Assembly (NCBI GenBank): GCA_041676645.1
Contig: JBAYRO010000007.1
Span: forward strand, 1-64,000
From: JAMLIN01 sp041676645
Lineage (GTDB): Bacteria; Pseudomonadota; Gammaproteobacteria; Burkholderiales; Burkholderiaceae_E
DNA: 64,000 nt
Direction of reading: 5' to 3'
Under the pieces are notes generated by a model. It did not search any database, had not been told where the DNA came from, and saw only the letters and a program-made list of their open reading frames with translations. The translations under genes and the position numbers were made by a program. This document shows positions 46,201 through 57,051 of the stretch, in pieces (within the stretch, counting starts at the first letter, position 1; each line of letters begins with the position of its first letter).

Positions 46201-46953
46201 TCAGGAGCGGCTCCTTGCCGCCGGCCTTCCCGGCGGATCCGCATGCAGCCAGTCGTCGACGGCCCGCAGGCTGTCGAACACCGGCCCGCGATGCATCCGG
46301 GATTCCTCCGGCACGGGCCTGTCGTCGAACTCGGGCCGGCGCACCCAGGCCGTGTGCATGCCCGCGGCGTGTGCCGCCGCGATGTCCAGGTGCCAGTCGT
46401 CGCCGACATGCAGGCAGTGCCCGGGAAGGGCGCCCGCGGCTTCGCAGGCGGCGGCGAATATCCGCGGATCGGGCTTTGCGAAGCCGATCTCGTGCGCGCT
46501 GATGGCGGCGCTGAAATGGCGCCCGCAGGGAATCCGGGCGATGTCGGCGTTGCCGTTGGACAGCGCGACGAGACGATAGCGTTCCGCCCACTGGCAAAGC
46601 ACCGCCTCGACATCCTCGTAGGGTTCGACCATCTGGCGAGCCGCGAGGAAGACCTCGAAGGCGGCCTCGGCCAGCCGCGGATCCTCGCCCGCCTCGGCCA
46701 TTGCGAGGCGCAGGCTTTCGCGGCGCATGAAGCTCGGGTCGTGGGCCCGATCCGGATGGCGCTCGAGCAACCGCGCGCGCAGGCTCGACCGGCGCCGCGG
46801 GTCGAAGCCCGTCGCGGTGGCCGGCGCGTTCTCCGCCAGCCATCGCGCGAGGCGCGCCTCGGCGGCGATGAGGGTCGGTCGGACCGGCCAGAGCGTATCG
46901 TCGAGATCGATGGTAATGGCGAGGATGTCGGTACTGGCGGGACTAGCGGGCAT
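46201..46953 (-). CDS. HAD-superfamily hydrolase
   Basis: A 250-residue HAD phosphatase: motif I in ITIDLDDTLWPV near residue 15, motif II VALSNGNADI, the Lys motif EIGFAKPDPRIF and motif IV HVGDDWHLDIAAAHAAG. The cap is a helical one of the YjjG/pyrimidine-nucleotidase type. Its start overlaps the end of the MscS-type gene by 11 nt, so they are translationally linked. The substrate is likely a small phosphorylated metabolite. Confidence 0.92.
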   Translation of the reverse strand: MPASPASTDILAITIDLDDTLWPVRPTLIAAEARLARWLAENAPATATGFDPRRRSSLRARLLERHPDRAHDPSFMRRESLRLAMAEAGEDPRLAEAAFEVFLAARQMVEPYEDVEAVLCQWAERYRLVALSNGNADIARIPCGRHFSAAISAHEIGFAKPDPRIFAAACEAAGALPGHCLHVGDDWHLDIAAAHAAGMHTAWVRRPEFDDRPVPEESRMHRGPVFDSLRAVDDWLHADPPGRPAARSRS

Positions 46954-48124
46954 GCGCCATCTCCCCCGTCGGATGCGGTGTTGCGGGTGCGCCGGGCGCG
47001 CAGGCGTCGTCGGGTACGCCGTCGGCATCGGGCGGCATGCCCGACCATCCGGGCTCCTGCGGCAGGTGCACCGTGCGGGTCGGCAGTGCGACCTCGGCGC
47101 CGTGCCCGGTGATGATCTGGCCGATGCGCAGAAGGACATCGTGCTTGATTTCATGGAAGCGCACCCAGACGACCGTGTTCGCAAAGCAGTAGATGTAGAT
47201 CTCGAGGCCCGAGACATCGTACTTGTTGAACGCGACGATCATCGTCTGGGTGGTGTCTATGCCTTCGTGGGCCGTCAGCATCGCCTTGATGTCATCGACG
47301 ATCGCGGCCATCTTCGGCAGGTCGGCATAGCGGATCGCGATCCTCTCGGTCAGCCGCCGGTGCGTCATCCGGGAGGGGTTCTCGACCACTACGGTGGTGA
47401 ACAGCGCATTGGGCACGTAGATCGGGTTCTTGTTGAAGGCGCGGACCCGGGTATGGCGCCAGTTGATCTGCTCGACGAAGCCTTCGATCTCCTTGTCCGG
47501 GGAACGGATCCAGTCGCCGACCGAAAAGGGCCGGTCGAGATAGATCGTCAGGCCGCCGAGGAAGTTGGCCAGGACGTCGCGGGCGGCGAAGCCGACGGCG
47601 ATGCCGCCGATGCCACCCAGGGCGAGCAGGCTGGTGATCGACAGGCCGAAGACCTGCATGGTCATCAGGACGGCGACGATGACCACGGCCAGCCGGGCGA
47701 GCTTGGACAGCGCATCCAGGGTGGTGATGTCGGGCGTCTCGCCGCGGGCGAGCCGGGCCCGCAGCGCGCTCGCGCTGAATTCGCGGATGAAGTGGGCCGA
47801 GAACCAGGCGATGCACAGGATCGTCGCCACCTTGCGCAGCGCATGGACGGATTCGGCCAGCGGCGCCGCGGTCTGGGTCTGGAGGAGCAGCAGGACCTGG
47901 GAGATGCCGACCGCCAGCACCAGTACCTGCAAGGGACGGCGGGCGCACTTGACGAGAATCTCGCCCCAATGGCCGCCGGCGCGCGTCACGATGCGCCCGG
48001 TCAGGCGCAGCAGGAACCCGGCCGCGACGCCCACGACGACCGTCAGCAGGATGATCAGCAGGATCTGGATGAACCAGGGCTCCACGATGAAATCGAGGCC
48101 CAGGCGATCGGCGATGGCTTGCAT
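46943..48124 (-). CDS. Mechanosensitive ion channel family protein
   Basis: A 393-residue membrane protein with about five N-terminal helices and the MscS core: pore helix region LLALGGIGGIAVGFAARDVL, then NFLGGLTIYLDRPFSVGDWI and PNALFTTVVVENPSRMTHRR. The C-terminal domain ends in a Pro-rich tail. It acts as an osmotic safety valve in the inner membrane. It heads the MscS-HAD-MaoC group. The combination is compact but functionally mixed. Confidence 0.93.
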   Translation of the reverse strand: MQAIADRLGLDFIVEPWFIQILLIILLTVVVGVAAGFLLRLTGRIVTRAGGHWGEILVKCARRPLQVLVLAVGISQVLLLLQTQTAAPLAESVHALRKVATILCIAWFSAHFIREFSASALRARLARGETPDITTLDALSKLARLAVVIVAVLMTMQVFGLSITSLLALGGIGGIAVGFAARDVLANFLGGLTIYLDRPFSVGDWIRSPDKEIEGFVEQINWRHTRVRAFNKNPIYVPNALFTTVVVENPSRMTHRRLTERIAIRYADLPKMAAIVDDIKAMLTAHEGIDTTQTMIVAFNKYDVSGLEIYIYCFANTVVWVRFHEIKHDVLLRIGQIITGHGAEVALPTRTVHLPQEPGWSGMPPDADGVPDDACAPGAPATPHPTGEMAHAR

Positions 48125-48239
48125 GGACGGCTGTCGAATCGGCCCGGGACGCGGGCGCGGAAGGTCGATCGGCCCGCTGAGTGTAAACGGAGCGCGCGCG
48201 ATCCGCCCTCGCCGGCGGCCGGCGTGGCAGTGGCGCTGT

Positions 48240-48764
48240 TCAGGCCTCGCGCAAGGGCGCCCGGCTCTGGGTGTTGTTGGCGTCGGCGAGCCGGGCGAGC
48301 AGCTGGAGCAGAAGTTCCTGCTCGTGTGGCGCCAGCGGCGCGAGGATCCGCTGTTGCGTCCGCTCCACCGACTCGGTGACGGCCGCGAGCAGCGCCTCGC
48401 CGGCGGGACTGAGCCCGACGTGCTTGGAGCGCCGGTCGCGGCCGCCGACCAGGCGCTCCACCAGTCCGCGCTCCTGCAGCTTGCGCAGCACCAGCGCGGC
48501 GGTCGTCCGGTCGAGCGCGGCGCGCCGACCGAGGCTCGCCTGGTCGGATGGCCCGTGGCGGGCCAGCGTCGCCAGCGCGGCGAACTGCAGGGGGGTCAGT
48601 TCATAGTCGCGGCATTCGTCGAGGAAGATCCCCACGGCGATCTGCTGGCAGCGCCGCAGCAGGTGGCCGGGCATGCTCGCGAAGGCCGCCGGCCCGCTCG
48701 TGGAATCGGCGGCCGCCGACCCGCACGCGGGGGCCGGGCTCGGCGGATCGAAGTTCGTGCGCAT
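48240..48764 (-). CDS. MarR-family transcriptional regulator of the gentisate operon
   Basis: A 174-residue protein with the MarR winged helix: FAALATLARHGPSDQASLGR, LDRTTAALVLRKLQERGLVE and VGGRDRRSKHVGLSPAGEAL. It starts 4 nt past the stop of the gentisate dioxygenase gene and is the last gene of the operon, so it probably autoregulates by binding the imperfect palindrome at 51096-51119, with an aromatic acid as ligand. The ATG at 48764 is chosen; an upstream extension would lie within the dioxygenase gene. Confidence 0.9.
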   Translation of the reverse strand: MRTNFDPPSPAPACGSAAADSTSGPAAFASMPGHLLRRCQQIAVGIFLDECRDYELTPLQFAALATLARHGPSDQASLGRRAALDRTTAALVLRKLQERGLVERLVGGRDRRSKHVGLSPAGEALLAAVTESVERTQQRILAPLAPHEQELLLQLLARLADANNTQSRAPLREA

Positions 48765-48768
48765 GGCT

Positions 48769-49827
48769 TCAGTCGGCGAATCGTTCCTCGCGGAACAGGC
48801 CGAGTCGCTGTTGCACGCCTCGGTCCGAGAAGCTGAAGAGGACCGCATCGGCATCGGCCTCGTGGCGCACGGTGCGCCAGCTCGGCACCACGAAGACGTC
48901 GCGCGGTCCCCATTCGAGAACCTGGCCGTCGATGTGGCTGCGGCCCCTGCCTTCGACCGGGGTGAATACCGTGGCATCGGTGGCCCGGTAGCCGGTCGTG
49001 CGAAAGCCCGCCGGCAGCAACTGCAGGAAGGGGGCGATGGTCGGCATCGCGAAGCCGCCCGATTTCGGGTCGATGTAGCGCAGCTTCAGGCCGTGGCAGG
49101 GATCCCATTCGTCCTGGCGGCGCATGCGCTCGAGCGCCTCGCGCGAGCGGTCGTAGGGATAGCTGAAGATCGGCGACACCGGCCGGTGGTCCATGTAGTC
49201 CACCGGCAGCATGTTGGCGCCGTAGCGGGCGAGGCTGTCGCCGGGCTGGCGGGTCAGGGGCTGCTCCTCGTCAGGGTGGCGTTCGAAGAAGGAGGCGTCG
49301 AAGAACTGCACCATCGGGATGTCGAGCCCGTCGAGCCAGATCATCGGGCGGTCCGACGGATTGCCGTGGTCGTGCCAGGCGCCGGGCGGCGTGACCACGA
49401 AATCGCCTTCCTCCATCGTCGTGCGCTCGCCGTCGACGCTGGTGTACGCCCCCGAGCCATCGACCACGAAGCGCAGCGCCGACTGGCTGTGGCGGTGCGC
49501 CGGCGCGATCTCGCCGGGCATGACGAGCTGCAGGCCGGCGTAGAGGCTGGTGGTGATCCGGCTCTGGCCGCGCAGGCCGGGGTTCTCGAGGATCAGCACC
49601 CGCCGTTCGGCTTCACGGGCGCTGATCAGCCCGCCGGCCTCGAGCAGGTAGGGCCGGAGTTCGTCGTAGCGCCAGAGATGCGGCTGGCAGGCGCTTGCCG
49701 GCGTCGGCGTGATCAGGGCGCCGAGCACCGACCACAACGGCGTCATGTCGAGACGGTCGATGCGGCGGTAGAAGTCCTTGCGGGCGGCCTCGTCGGCCGG
49801 GCGGGTCGGATCGGTCGCGGTCTGCAT
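48769..49827 (-). CDS. Gentisate 1,2-dioxygenase
   Basis: A 352-residue bicupin. The first cupin shows MPGEIAPAHRHSQSALRFVV, with the His ligands, and FVVTPPGAWHDHGNPSD; the second cupin is near VEGRGRSHIDGQVLEWGPRD. It opens the ring of gentisate to maleylpyruvate. It follows the 3-hydroxybenzoate 6-hydroxylase gene by 28 nt, so the pair degrades 3-hydroxybenzoate via gentisate. Genes for maleylpyruvate isomerase and fumarylpyruvate hydrolase are not in the window. Confidence 0.95.
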   Translation of the reverse strand: MQTATDPTRPADEAARKDFYRRIDRLDMTPLWSVLGALITPTPASACQPHLWRYDELRPYLLEAGGLISAREAERRVLILENPGLRGQSRITTSLYAGLQLVMPGEIAPAHRHSQSALRFVVDGSGAYTSVDGERTTMEEGDFVVTPPGAWHDHGNPSDRPMIWLDGLDIPMVQFFDASFFERHPDEEQPLTRQPGDSLARYGANMLPVDYMDHRPVSPIFSYPYDRSREALERMRRQDEWDPCHGLKLRYIDPKSGGFAMPTIAPFLQLLPAGFRTTGYRATDATVFTPVEGRGRSHIDGQVLEWGPRDVFVVPSWRTVRHEADADAVLFSFSDRGVQQRLGLFREERFAD

Positions 49828-49855
49828 GGCGTGCTCCCGGTATCTCGAGGGTGGG

Positions 49856-51058
49856 TCAGCTGGAGTGGCGGGCGGGCGCATCATCGATGCCGTTGCCGCC
49901 GTAGAGCCAGGCGAGGGTGTCGTACCAATCCTGCGGCGACTTGGCGCGCATCACCGAATCGCGCACCGCGGCCATGGCGCCGGCCGGGTGGTAGATGTAT
50001 TCGCCGATTGCGCGCGAACTCATCTGGACCCGGCCGGTGCGCACCGTGCGGTGGGCGCAGTAGGCGGCCAGGGCGTCGTCGAGCGAGTCGTGGCTGGCGA
50101 CCATGTGCGACAGGCACACCGCGTCCTCCATCGCCATGCAGGCGCCCTGCGCGAAGTACTGCAGCATCGGGTGGGCGGCATCGCCCAGCAGCGCCACCCG
50201 GCCATCGATCCAGCCGAGGATGGGGTCGCGGTCGCACAGGACCCAGAGCTTCCAGTCGGCGCCATGCTCGATCACCTGGCGGGCGCGCGGATGGATGTGC
50301 TCGAAGCCGCGGCTGACTTCCTCGCGATCGACCGGCTTGCCGGCGACCGCCTCCTTGACATCGTTGTGGTAGGTGACGACGAGATTGAAGACCTGCCAGC
50401 CCTTGAGCGGGTAATGCACGATGTGGCACTTCGGGCCGGCCCAGAGGGTGGCGGCGTTCCAGCGCAGGTCCTCGGGCATCTTCTCCGTCGGAATCACCGA
50501 GCGATAGGTGGTGTGGCCGGATACCCGGGGCGGTCCGTCGCCGACCAGCTGCGCCCGTATCGGCGAGTTGATCCCGTCGGCGCCGACCAGGGCGCAGCCT
50601 TCGACCTTGCCGCCATCGGCGAGCAGGGCCGTTGCGCTGCTGCCGTCCTGCCGGTAGCCGATGACCCGGGCATGGGTGCGCAACTCGACCAGCTCGCTCG
50701 CCTCGCAGGCGGCCAGCATGGCTCCGTGCAGGTCGGCCCGGTGGACCACGGCGTAGGGATTGCCGAAGCGCTCCCGAAACGGTGCATCCAGCGGTATGTG
50801 GCAGATCTCCTCGCCGCCGAGCGCATCCATCAGCCGGAGCTGGTCGATGTACACCGCGCCGGCGCGGGCCGCGTCGCCGAAGCCGAGGTAGTCGAAGCAG
50901 TGGAAGGCGTTGGGGCCGAGCTGGATGCCGGCGCCGATCTCGCCGAAGCGGCTCGCCTGTTCGAGCACGATGCTGCGCCGGCCGGCGCGGGCCAGGCCGA
51001 GGGCGCTGGCCAGTCCGCCGATGCCGCCGCCGGCCACCACGAAGGGTCGATCGTCCAC
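49856..51058 (-). CDS. 3-Hydroxybenzoate 6-monooxygenase (FAD-dependent)
   Basis: A 400-residue flavoprotein hydroxylase with the FAD motif FVVAGGGIGGLASALGLARA, the DG motif GCALVGADGINSPIR and the GD motif RVALLGDAAHPMLQYFAQGA. It resembles 3-hydroxybenzoate 6-hydroxylase in size and in EIGAGIQLGPNAFH. It converts 3-hydroxybenzoate to gentisate with NADH and O2. The start is a GTG at 51058, preceded by GGGGGAGGAG; an earlier GTG at 51085 is less likely. It is first in an operon with the dioxygenase and the MarR regulator. Confidence 0.9.
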   Translation of the reverse strand: MDDRPFVVAGGGIGGLASALGLARAGRRSIVLEQASRFGEIGAGIQLGPNAFHCFDYLGFGDAARAGAVYIDQLRLMDALGGEEICHIPLDAPFRERFGNPYAVVHRADLHGAMLAACEASELVELRTHARVIGYRQDGSSATALLADGGKVEGCALVGADGINSPIRAQLVGDGPPRVSGHTTYRSVIPTEKMPEDLRWNAATLWAGPKCHIVHYPLKGWQVFNLVVTYHNDVKEAVAGKPVDREEVSRGFEHIHPRARQVIEHGADWKLWVLCDRDPILGWIDGRVALLGDAAHPMLQYFAQGACMAMEDAVCLSHMVASHDSLDDALAAYCAHRTVRTGRVQMSSRAIGEYIYHPAGAMAAVRDSVMRAKSPQDWYDTLAWLYGGNGIDDAPARHSS

Positions 51059-51095
51059 GCTGGCTCCTCCCCCGCGCCTTGTCACAGGTCTTCAA

Positions 51096-51119
51096 GCAGT
51101 GCTATGCGCACAGTACTGC
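51096..51119. promoter_or_regulatory. Candidate MarR operator before the 3-hydroxybenzoate operon
   Basis: A 24-bp imperfect palindrome, GCAGTGCTATGC paired with GCACAGTACTGC, with 10 of 12 positions symmetric. It lies 38 nt before the hydroxylase start in the only long gap before that operon. The size suits a MarR dimer, and the MarR gene is the last in the operon. Binding is inferred. Confidence 0.55.
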
Positions 51120-51192
51120 GTGATTGAGCGGAAGGCAAGCGTGCTGGCGGCAGCGGCCGCGCCGGGCGGGGCCGCTGCCGGGGCCCCGGGCT

Positions 51193-52346
<1,154 letters not shown>

Positions 52347-52399
52347 GAGCGCCCCTACAGTCCTTTCATTCGTCAACCAACCCAAGCGGACGATTCACG

Positions 52400-53443
52400 A
52401 TGAGACTTCTCCCAAGATTCCTGGCGATCGGTGCGGTGGCATTCGGCGTCGGGTTCTCAGCCCAGGCTGCCGAAATCACCGGCGCCGGCGCCAGCTTCCC
52501 GGCTCCGATCTACGCCAAGTGGGCCGAGGCCTACCGCGCCGCCACCGGCAATGCGCTGAACTACCAGGCGATCGGCTCGGGCGGCGGCGTGAGGCAGATC
52601 ACCGCCAAGACGGTCGACTTCGGTGCCTCCGACGACCCGATTCCCGGCGACGAACTCGACAAGGCCGGCCTGGTCCAGTTTCCGGCCGTGATCGGCGGCA
52701 TCGTGCCGGTGGTCAATCTTCAGGGCGTCGCGCCGGGCGAGATGAAGCTCGATGGCCCCACGCTCTCGAAGATCTTCTCGGGCGACATCAGCCGCTGGGA
52801 CGACGCGGCGATCGCCGCGCTGAACAAGGGTGTCACGCTGCCTTCGCAGGCGATCACGCTGGTTTACCGCTCGGACTCCTCGGGCACCACCGCCGGCTTC
52901 ACCTACTACCTGGCCGAGATCGATCCGCCGTTCGCGGACAAGGTCGGCGCCGGCAAGACCGTCGACTGGGCATCCGGTGTCGGCGGCAAGGGCAACGCGG
53001 GTGTCGCCGCCAACGTTTCCAAGCTCGGCGGTTCGATCGGCTACGTCGAGTACGCCTATGCCAAGCAGAACGACATGACCCATGTCTCGCTCATCAACAA
53101 GGCCGGCAACGCCGTCCAGCCGAGCGCCGAGAGCTTCGCGGCTGCGGCGGCAGGCGCCGACTGGAGCGCCAGGCCGGGCTTTGGCATCGGCCTGTCGAAC
53201 CAGGATGATCCGCAGGCATGGCCGATCGTCTCGGCGAGCTTTATCCTCATGCACCGGCAGGCCGATGACGCGGCCGCTTCGGCGGAAGCCCTGAAGTTCT
53301 TCCGCTGGTCCTTCGCCAACGGCGACCAGATGGCCCTCGATCTCGACTATGTCCCGATGCCCAAGTCGGTGGTCGAGCAGGTCGAAGCCTCGTGGGCCGA
53401 CATCAAGGACAGTTCGGGCAAGACGGTGATGGCCGCGAACTGA
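52400..53443 (+). CDS. pstS: Phosphate ABC transporter substrate-binding protein
   Basis: A 347-residue periplasmic protein with a signal peptide (residues 1-23, cut at AQA-AE). Phosphate-site motifs are clear: [29 protein letters not shown] and [18 protein letters not shown]. It captures phosphate for PstCAB. It lies behind a Pho box and in front of a hairpin, which may make it more abundant than the downstream genes. Start selected at the ATG before the signal peptide; a longer frame upstream covers the Pho box. Confidence 0.96.
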   Translation: MRLLPRFLAIGAVAFGVGFSAQAAEITGAGASFPAPIYAKWAEAYRAATGNALNYQAIGSGGGVRQITAKTVDFGASDDPIPGDELDKAGLVQFPAVIGGIVPVVNLQGVAPGEMKLDGPTLSKIFSGDISRWDDAAIAALNKGVTLPSQAITLVYRSDSSGTTAGFTYYLAEIDPPFADKVGAGKTVDWASGVGGKGNAGVAANVSKLGGSIGYVEYAYAKQNDMTHVSLINKAGNAVQPSAESFAAAAAGADWSARPGFGIGLSNQDDPQAWPIVSASFILMHRQADDAAASAEALKFFRWSFANGDQMALDLDYVPMPKSVVEQVEASWADIKDSSGKTVMAAN

Positions 53444-53470
53444 GTCTTTCGGGCGACCGCGAGTCGTCCC

Positions 53471-53503
53471 GGCCGGAGAGGGCCATGCAGGCCCTCTCCG
53501 GCC
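53471..53503 (+). terminator. Hairpin between pstS and pstC (partial terminator or mRNA stabiliser)
   Basis: A perfect 13-bp stem with a 7-nt loop, 28 nt past the pstS stop, followed by CTTGTTC rather than a full T-run. Such a hairpin would protect pstS mRNA and limit readthrough into pstCAB-phoU. Known in other pst operons; inferred here from structure. Confidence 0.7.
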
Positions 53504-53546
53504 CTTGTTCGTGATTCCAGGGACTACGATGGGGAAGGAAACTCCG

Positions 53547-54563
53547 ATGAGCGCCACCGCCGAGCAGGCTGCGCATGCAGTCCGGGGACATGCGGCCGAG
53601 AAGGCCGAGCCGGGTCCGGACGCCCTGGCCGCCGAACGGCTGGCGGCGAGGGTGCGCCGCTTCGCCATCCAGGACCGTATCTTCCTTGGCGTCACCTTCA
53701 GCTTCGCGCTGTTCGTGCTGCTGGTCCTCGCCGGACTGCTGGTGTCGCTCTTCATCGAGGCCTGGCCGGCGTTTCGGGAATTCGGCGCCGGGTTCTTCGT
53801 GGGCACCACCTGGAGCCCGGCACGCGAGGTCTACGGCGCGGTCATCGCGATCTACGGCACCCTCGTGTCCTCTTTCATCGCCTTGCTGATCGCGGTGCCG
53901 ATCAGCTTCGGCATCGCCGTCTTCCTCACCGAGATCTGTCCCCTCAGGTTGCGCCGGCCCCTGGGCACCGCCATCGAACTGCTCGCCGGCGTGCCCTCGA
54001 TCATTTACGGGATCTGGGGCCTGTTCATCCTGGCGCCGCTGCTCCAGGACCATGTCCAGCCGCTGCTCGGCGCCACCGGGCTGGCGCTGTTCTCGGGCCC
54101 GCCGCTGGGTGTCGGCATGCTGACCGCCGGCCTCGTGCTGGCCCTGATGGTGATTCCCTTCATCGCCTCGGTCATGCGCGATGTCTTCGAAACGGTCCCC
54201 GGTGTGCTCAAGGAATCGGCCTACGGCATCGGCTGCACCACCTGGGAGGTGGTGCGCCGGATCGTGCTGCCCTTCGCCCGGGTCGGCGTGATCGGCGGCA
54301 TCATGCTGGGCCTGGGCCGGGCGCTGGGCGAGACCATGGCGGTCACCTTCGTGATCGGCAATGCCAACCGCCTGTCGGCGAGCCTGTTCGCGCCCGGCAA
54401 CTCGATCGCCTCCACCCTGGCCAACGAGTTCGCCGAAGCCGATCCGACCCTGCACATTCCGGCGCTCTACGCGCTCGGGCTGCTGCTGTTCGTGATCACC
54501 TTCATCGTGCTGGGCCTGGCCAAGTGGCTGACCGAGCGCAGCCGGCGTCGCGCCGGCCTCTGA
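53547..54563 (+). CDS. pstC: Phosphate ABC transporter permease PstC
   Basis: A 338-residue membrane protein with six helices after a hydrophilic N terminus. The permease EAA-type loop is [20 protein letters not shown] and [20 protein letters not shown] is typical of PstC. The ATG at 53547 is preferred because GGAAGGAA precedes it; another ATG is at 53529. It forms the channel with PstA. The next gene begins 10 nt later. Confidence 0.95.
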   Translation: MSATAEQAAHAVRGHAAEKAEPGPDALAAERLAARVRRFAIQDRIFLGVTFSFALFVLLVLAGLLVSLFIEAWPAFREFGAGFFVGTTWSPAREVYGAVIAIYGTLVSSFIALLIAVPISFGIAVFLTEICPLRLRRPLGTAIELLAGVPSIIYGIWGLFILAPLLQDHVQPLLGATGLALFSGPPLGVGMLTAGLVLALMVIPFIASVMRDVFETVPGVLKESAYGIGCTTWEVVRRIVLPFARVGVIGGIMLGLGRALGETMAVTFVIGNANRLSASLFAPGNSIASTLANEFAEADPTLHIPALYALGLLLFVITFIVLGLAKWLTERSRRRAGL

Positions 54564-54573
54564 GGAGATCCTG

Positions 54574-55440
54574 ATGGACGCCATTCCCCGCGAGTCGAGT
54601 CCTCTCTATCGCCGTCGCCGCGTCTCCAATGCGATCGGCCTCGGCCTGTCGGCGAGCGCCATGGTGATCGGCCTGTTCGCGCTCGGCTGGATCCTCTGGA
54701 CCCTCGTCTCCGAGGGTTTCGCGGCCCTGAACTGGGCCTTCTTCACCAATTCGACGCCGGCGCCCGGAACGCCGGGCGGCGGCATGGCCAATGCCATCGT
54801 CGGCAGCCTCATGATGGTCGGCTTCGCGACCCTGGTGTCGACCCCGATCGGCATCCTGGCGGGCATCTATCTCGCCGAATTCGGCGCAAAGTCGCGCTTC
54901 GCCCAGGTGACCCGCTTCGTCACCGACATCATGCTGTCGGCGCCCTCGATCGTCATCGGCCTGTTCGTCTTCGCGATCGCGGTCGCCACCACCCGCCAGT
55001 TCTCGGGCTGGGCGGGCTCGATCGCACTGTCCCTCATCGCGATTCCGGTGGTGGTGCGCACCACCGAGAACATGCTGAGCCTGGTGCCCGGAAGCCTGCG
55101 CGAGGCCGCCTTCGCCCTGGGCACCCCGCGCTGGAAGGTCAATCTCGCGGTGACCCTGCGGGCGGTGCGCGGCGGCGTGATCACCGGTGTGCTGCTGGCG
55201 ATCGCCCGGATCTTCGGCGAGACGGCGCCGTTGCTGTTCACCTCGCTGTCCAATCAGTTCTTCAATGCCGACATGAGCAAGCCGATGGCCAGCCTGCCGG
55301 TGGTGATCTACAACTTCGCGCTCAGTCCCTACGAGGACTGGCAGCGCCTTGCCTGGGGCGGCGCCGCGCTCATCGCCATGATCGTGCTGGCGATCAACAT
55401 CGTGGCCCGGACCATGTTCCGCGACGCCCCCCGCAACTGA
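54574..55440 (+). CDS. pstA: Phosphate ABC transporter permease PstA
   Basis: A 288-residue membrane protein with six helices and the PstA pattern: ANAIVGSLMMVGFATLVSTP, IGILAGIYLAEFG, EAAFALGTPRWKVNLAVTLR as the EAA loop and ARIFGETAPLLFTSL. Partner of PstC in the phosphate channel. It follows pstC by 10 nt and has a GAGGAG ribosome-binding site. Confidence 0.96.
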   Translation: MDAIPRESSPLYRRRRVSNAIGLGLSASAMVIGLFALGWILWTLVSEGFAALNWAFFTNSTPAPGTPGGGMANAIVGSLMMVGFATLVSTPIGILAGIYLAEFGAKSRFAQVTRFVTDIMLSAPSIVIGLFVFAIAVATTRQFSGWAGSIALSLIAIPVVVRTTENMLSLVPGSLREAAFALGTPRWKVNLAVTLRAVRGGVITGVLLAIARIFGETAPLLFTSLSNQFFNADMSKPMASLPVVIYNFALSPYEDWQRLAWGGAALIAMIVLAINIVARTMFRDAPRN

Positions 55441-55461
55441 TACCGGATGACAGGACCCGAC

Positions 55462-56265
55462 ATGCAATCCACCGTCCTCGAGAGCAGGGAATCGATCGCA
55501 CCGCTGGTGACCGACGCGGTCATGCAGGTGCGCGACCTCGACTTCTACTACGGCAAGTTCCAGGGCCTGAAGAAGGTCACCATGGACATCGCGCGCAACA
55601 AGGTCACCGCCTTCATCGGCCCGTCGGGCTGCGGGAAGTCGACCCTGCTGCGGACCTTCAACCGCATGTTCGACCTCTATCCGGGCCAGCGTGCCGAAGG
55701 GCAGATCCTCCTCAACGGCAGGAACATCCTCGATCCGCGCCAGGACGTGAACATGTTGCGGGCGAAGGTCGGCATGGTGTTCCAGAAGCCGACGCCGTTT
55801 CCCATGACCATCTTCGAGAACATCGCCTTCGGGGTGCGGCTCTACGAACCGCTCAGGGGCCGGGCGATGGAGGATCGGGTCGAATGGGCCTTGCGCAAGG
55901 CGGCGCTCTGGGAAGAGGTGAAGGACAAGCTGCAGCAGAGCGGCCTGAGCCTGTCGGGTGGGCAGCAGCAGCGTCTTTGCATCGCCCGCATGGTGGCGGT
56001 CAAGCCCGAGGTGCTGCTGCTCGACGAGCCGACCAGCGCGCTCGACCCCATCTCGACCGCCAAGATCGAAGAGCTCATGAACGAGCTCAAGAACGACTAC
56101 ACGATCGCGATCGTCACCCACAACATGCAGCAGGCGGCGCGCATATCCGATTTCACGACCTACATGTATCTTGGTGAGCTGATCGAATTCGGCCGCACCG
56201 ACGAGATCTTCATCAAGCCCACCAAGAAGGCGACCGAGGACTACATCACCGGTCGCTTCGGTTGA
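55462..56265 (+). CDS. pstB: Phosphate ABC transporter ATP-binding protein
   Basis: A 267-residue ABC ATPase: Walker [19 protein letters not shown]-loop [16 protein letters not shown], signature [14 protein letters not shown] and Walker [14 protein letters not shown]. The motif FQKPTPFPM is specific to PstB. It powers phosphate uptake by PstCA. The ATG at 55462 is preferred for its AGGA ribosome-binding site, with another ATG at 55447. It ends 32 nt before phoU. Confidence 0.97.
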   Translation: MQSTVLESRESIAPLVTDAVMQVRDLDFYYGKFQGLKKVTMDIARNKVTAFIGPSGCGKSTLLRTFNRMFDLYPGQRAEGQILLNGRNILDPRQDVNMLRAKVGMVFQKPTPFPMTIFENIAFGVRLYEPLRGRAMEDRVEWALRKAALWEEVKDKLQQSGLSLSGGQQQRLCIARMVAVKPEVLLLDEPTSALDPISTAKIEELMNELKNDYTIAIVTHNMQQAARISDFTTYMYLGELIEFGRTDEIFIKPTKKATEDYITGRFG

Positions 56266-56297
56266 GCCACCCAACGGAATCGGACCGGAAGCACTCC

Positions 56298-56966
56298 ATG
56301 GAACATACCTACCGCCCCTTCGATGCCGACATCGACAACCTGCGCAGCGCCGTCACCACGATGGGCGGCCTGGTCGAGCGCCAGCTGATCCGCGCGGTCG
56401 ATGCGGTCCGCAACCGCGACCTGCGGCTGCTCGCACAGGTCCTCACCGACGAGGGCGTGGTCAACCAGCTGCACCTCGAGACCGACCTGCGCTGCAACCA
56501 GACGATCGCCCGGCGCCAGCCGATCGCGGTGGATCTGCGCGAGATCATCGCCGTCCTGCACATCAACGACGACCTCGAGCGGATCGGTGACGAGGCCAAG
56601 AAGATCGCGCTCAAGGCCCGCGCATTCGAAGCGAGCGGCGGCCTGCCCATCGCCACGGACCGGATCGAGGAGATGACGGCAATCGTCATCGAGATGCTGC
56701 GTGATGCGCTCGAGGCCTACATCCGTCACGACACCACCGCGGCGACGGCGGTGGCGGCGCGGGATCGGGCGGTCGACCAGCTGCGCGACGCCCTGATCAG
56801 CGAGTTGATGGATCGCATCACCGGCAGTCCGGGCATCGTCTCGCAGGCGCTGGCGATGATCTTCGTCGTGCAGTCGATCGAACGGGCCGGTGACCATGCG
56901 AAGAACATCGCCGAATACGTGGTGCATGTGGTGGAAGGCTCGGACGTCCGCCACCAGCCCAGCTGA
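56298..56966 (+). CDS. phoU: Phosphate signalling protein PhoU
   Basis: A 222-residue helical protein made of two PhoU repeats; visible family sequences are TTMGGLVERQLIRAVDA, DLREIIAVLHINDDLERIGD and the second repeat's IFVVQSIERAGDHAKNIAEY. It links the Pst transporter to the PhoR kinase and keeps the regulon off when phosphate is plentiful. The ATG at 56298 is used because the frame upstream lies in the end of pstB. It converges with phoR. Confidence 0.95.
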   Translation: MEHTYRPFDADIDNLRSAVTTMGGLVERQLIRAVDAVRNRDLRLLAQVLTDEGVVNQLHLETDLRCNQTIARRQPIAVDLREIIAVLHINDDLERIGDEAKKIALKARAFEASGGLPIATDRIEEMTAIVIEMLRDALEAYIRHDTTAATAVAARDRAVDQLRDALISELMDRITGSPGIVSQALAMIFVVQSIERAGDHAKNIAEYVVHVVEGSDVRHQPS

Positions 56967-57023
56967 CGGTTTCACACTCGATCGCATCACCGCGTCGGGG
57001 CGCCTGCCTTGCCGTGAAAGCGA

Positions 57024-57049
57024 ACGCAAGCCCGCATGAGGGCTTGCGT
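57024..57049. terminator. Hairpin between the convergent phoU and phoR genes
   Basis: A 10-bp perfect stem, ACGCAAGCCC and GGGCTTGCGT, around a 6-nt loop. It lies between two genes that end toward each other and can serve both strands. No T-run follows, so the strength is uncertain. Confidence 0.6.
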
Positions 57050-57051
57050 CC

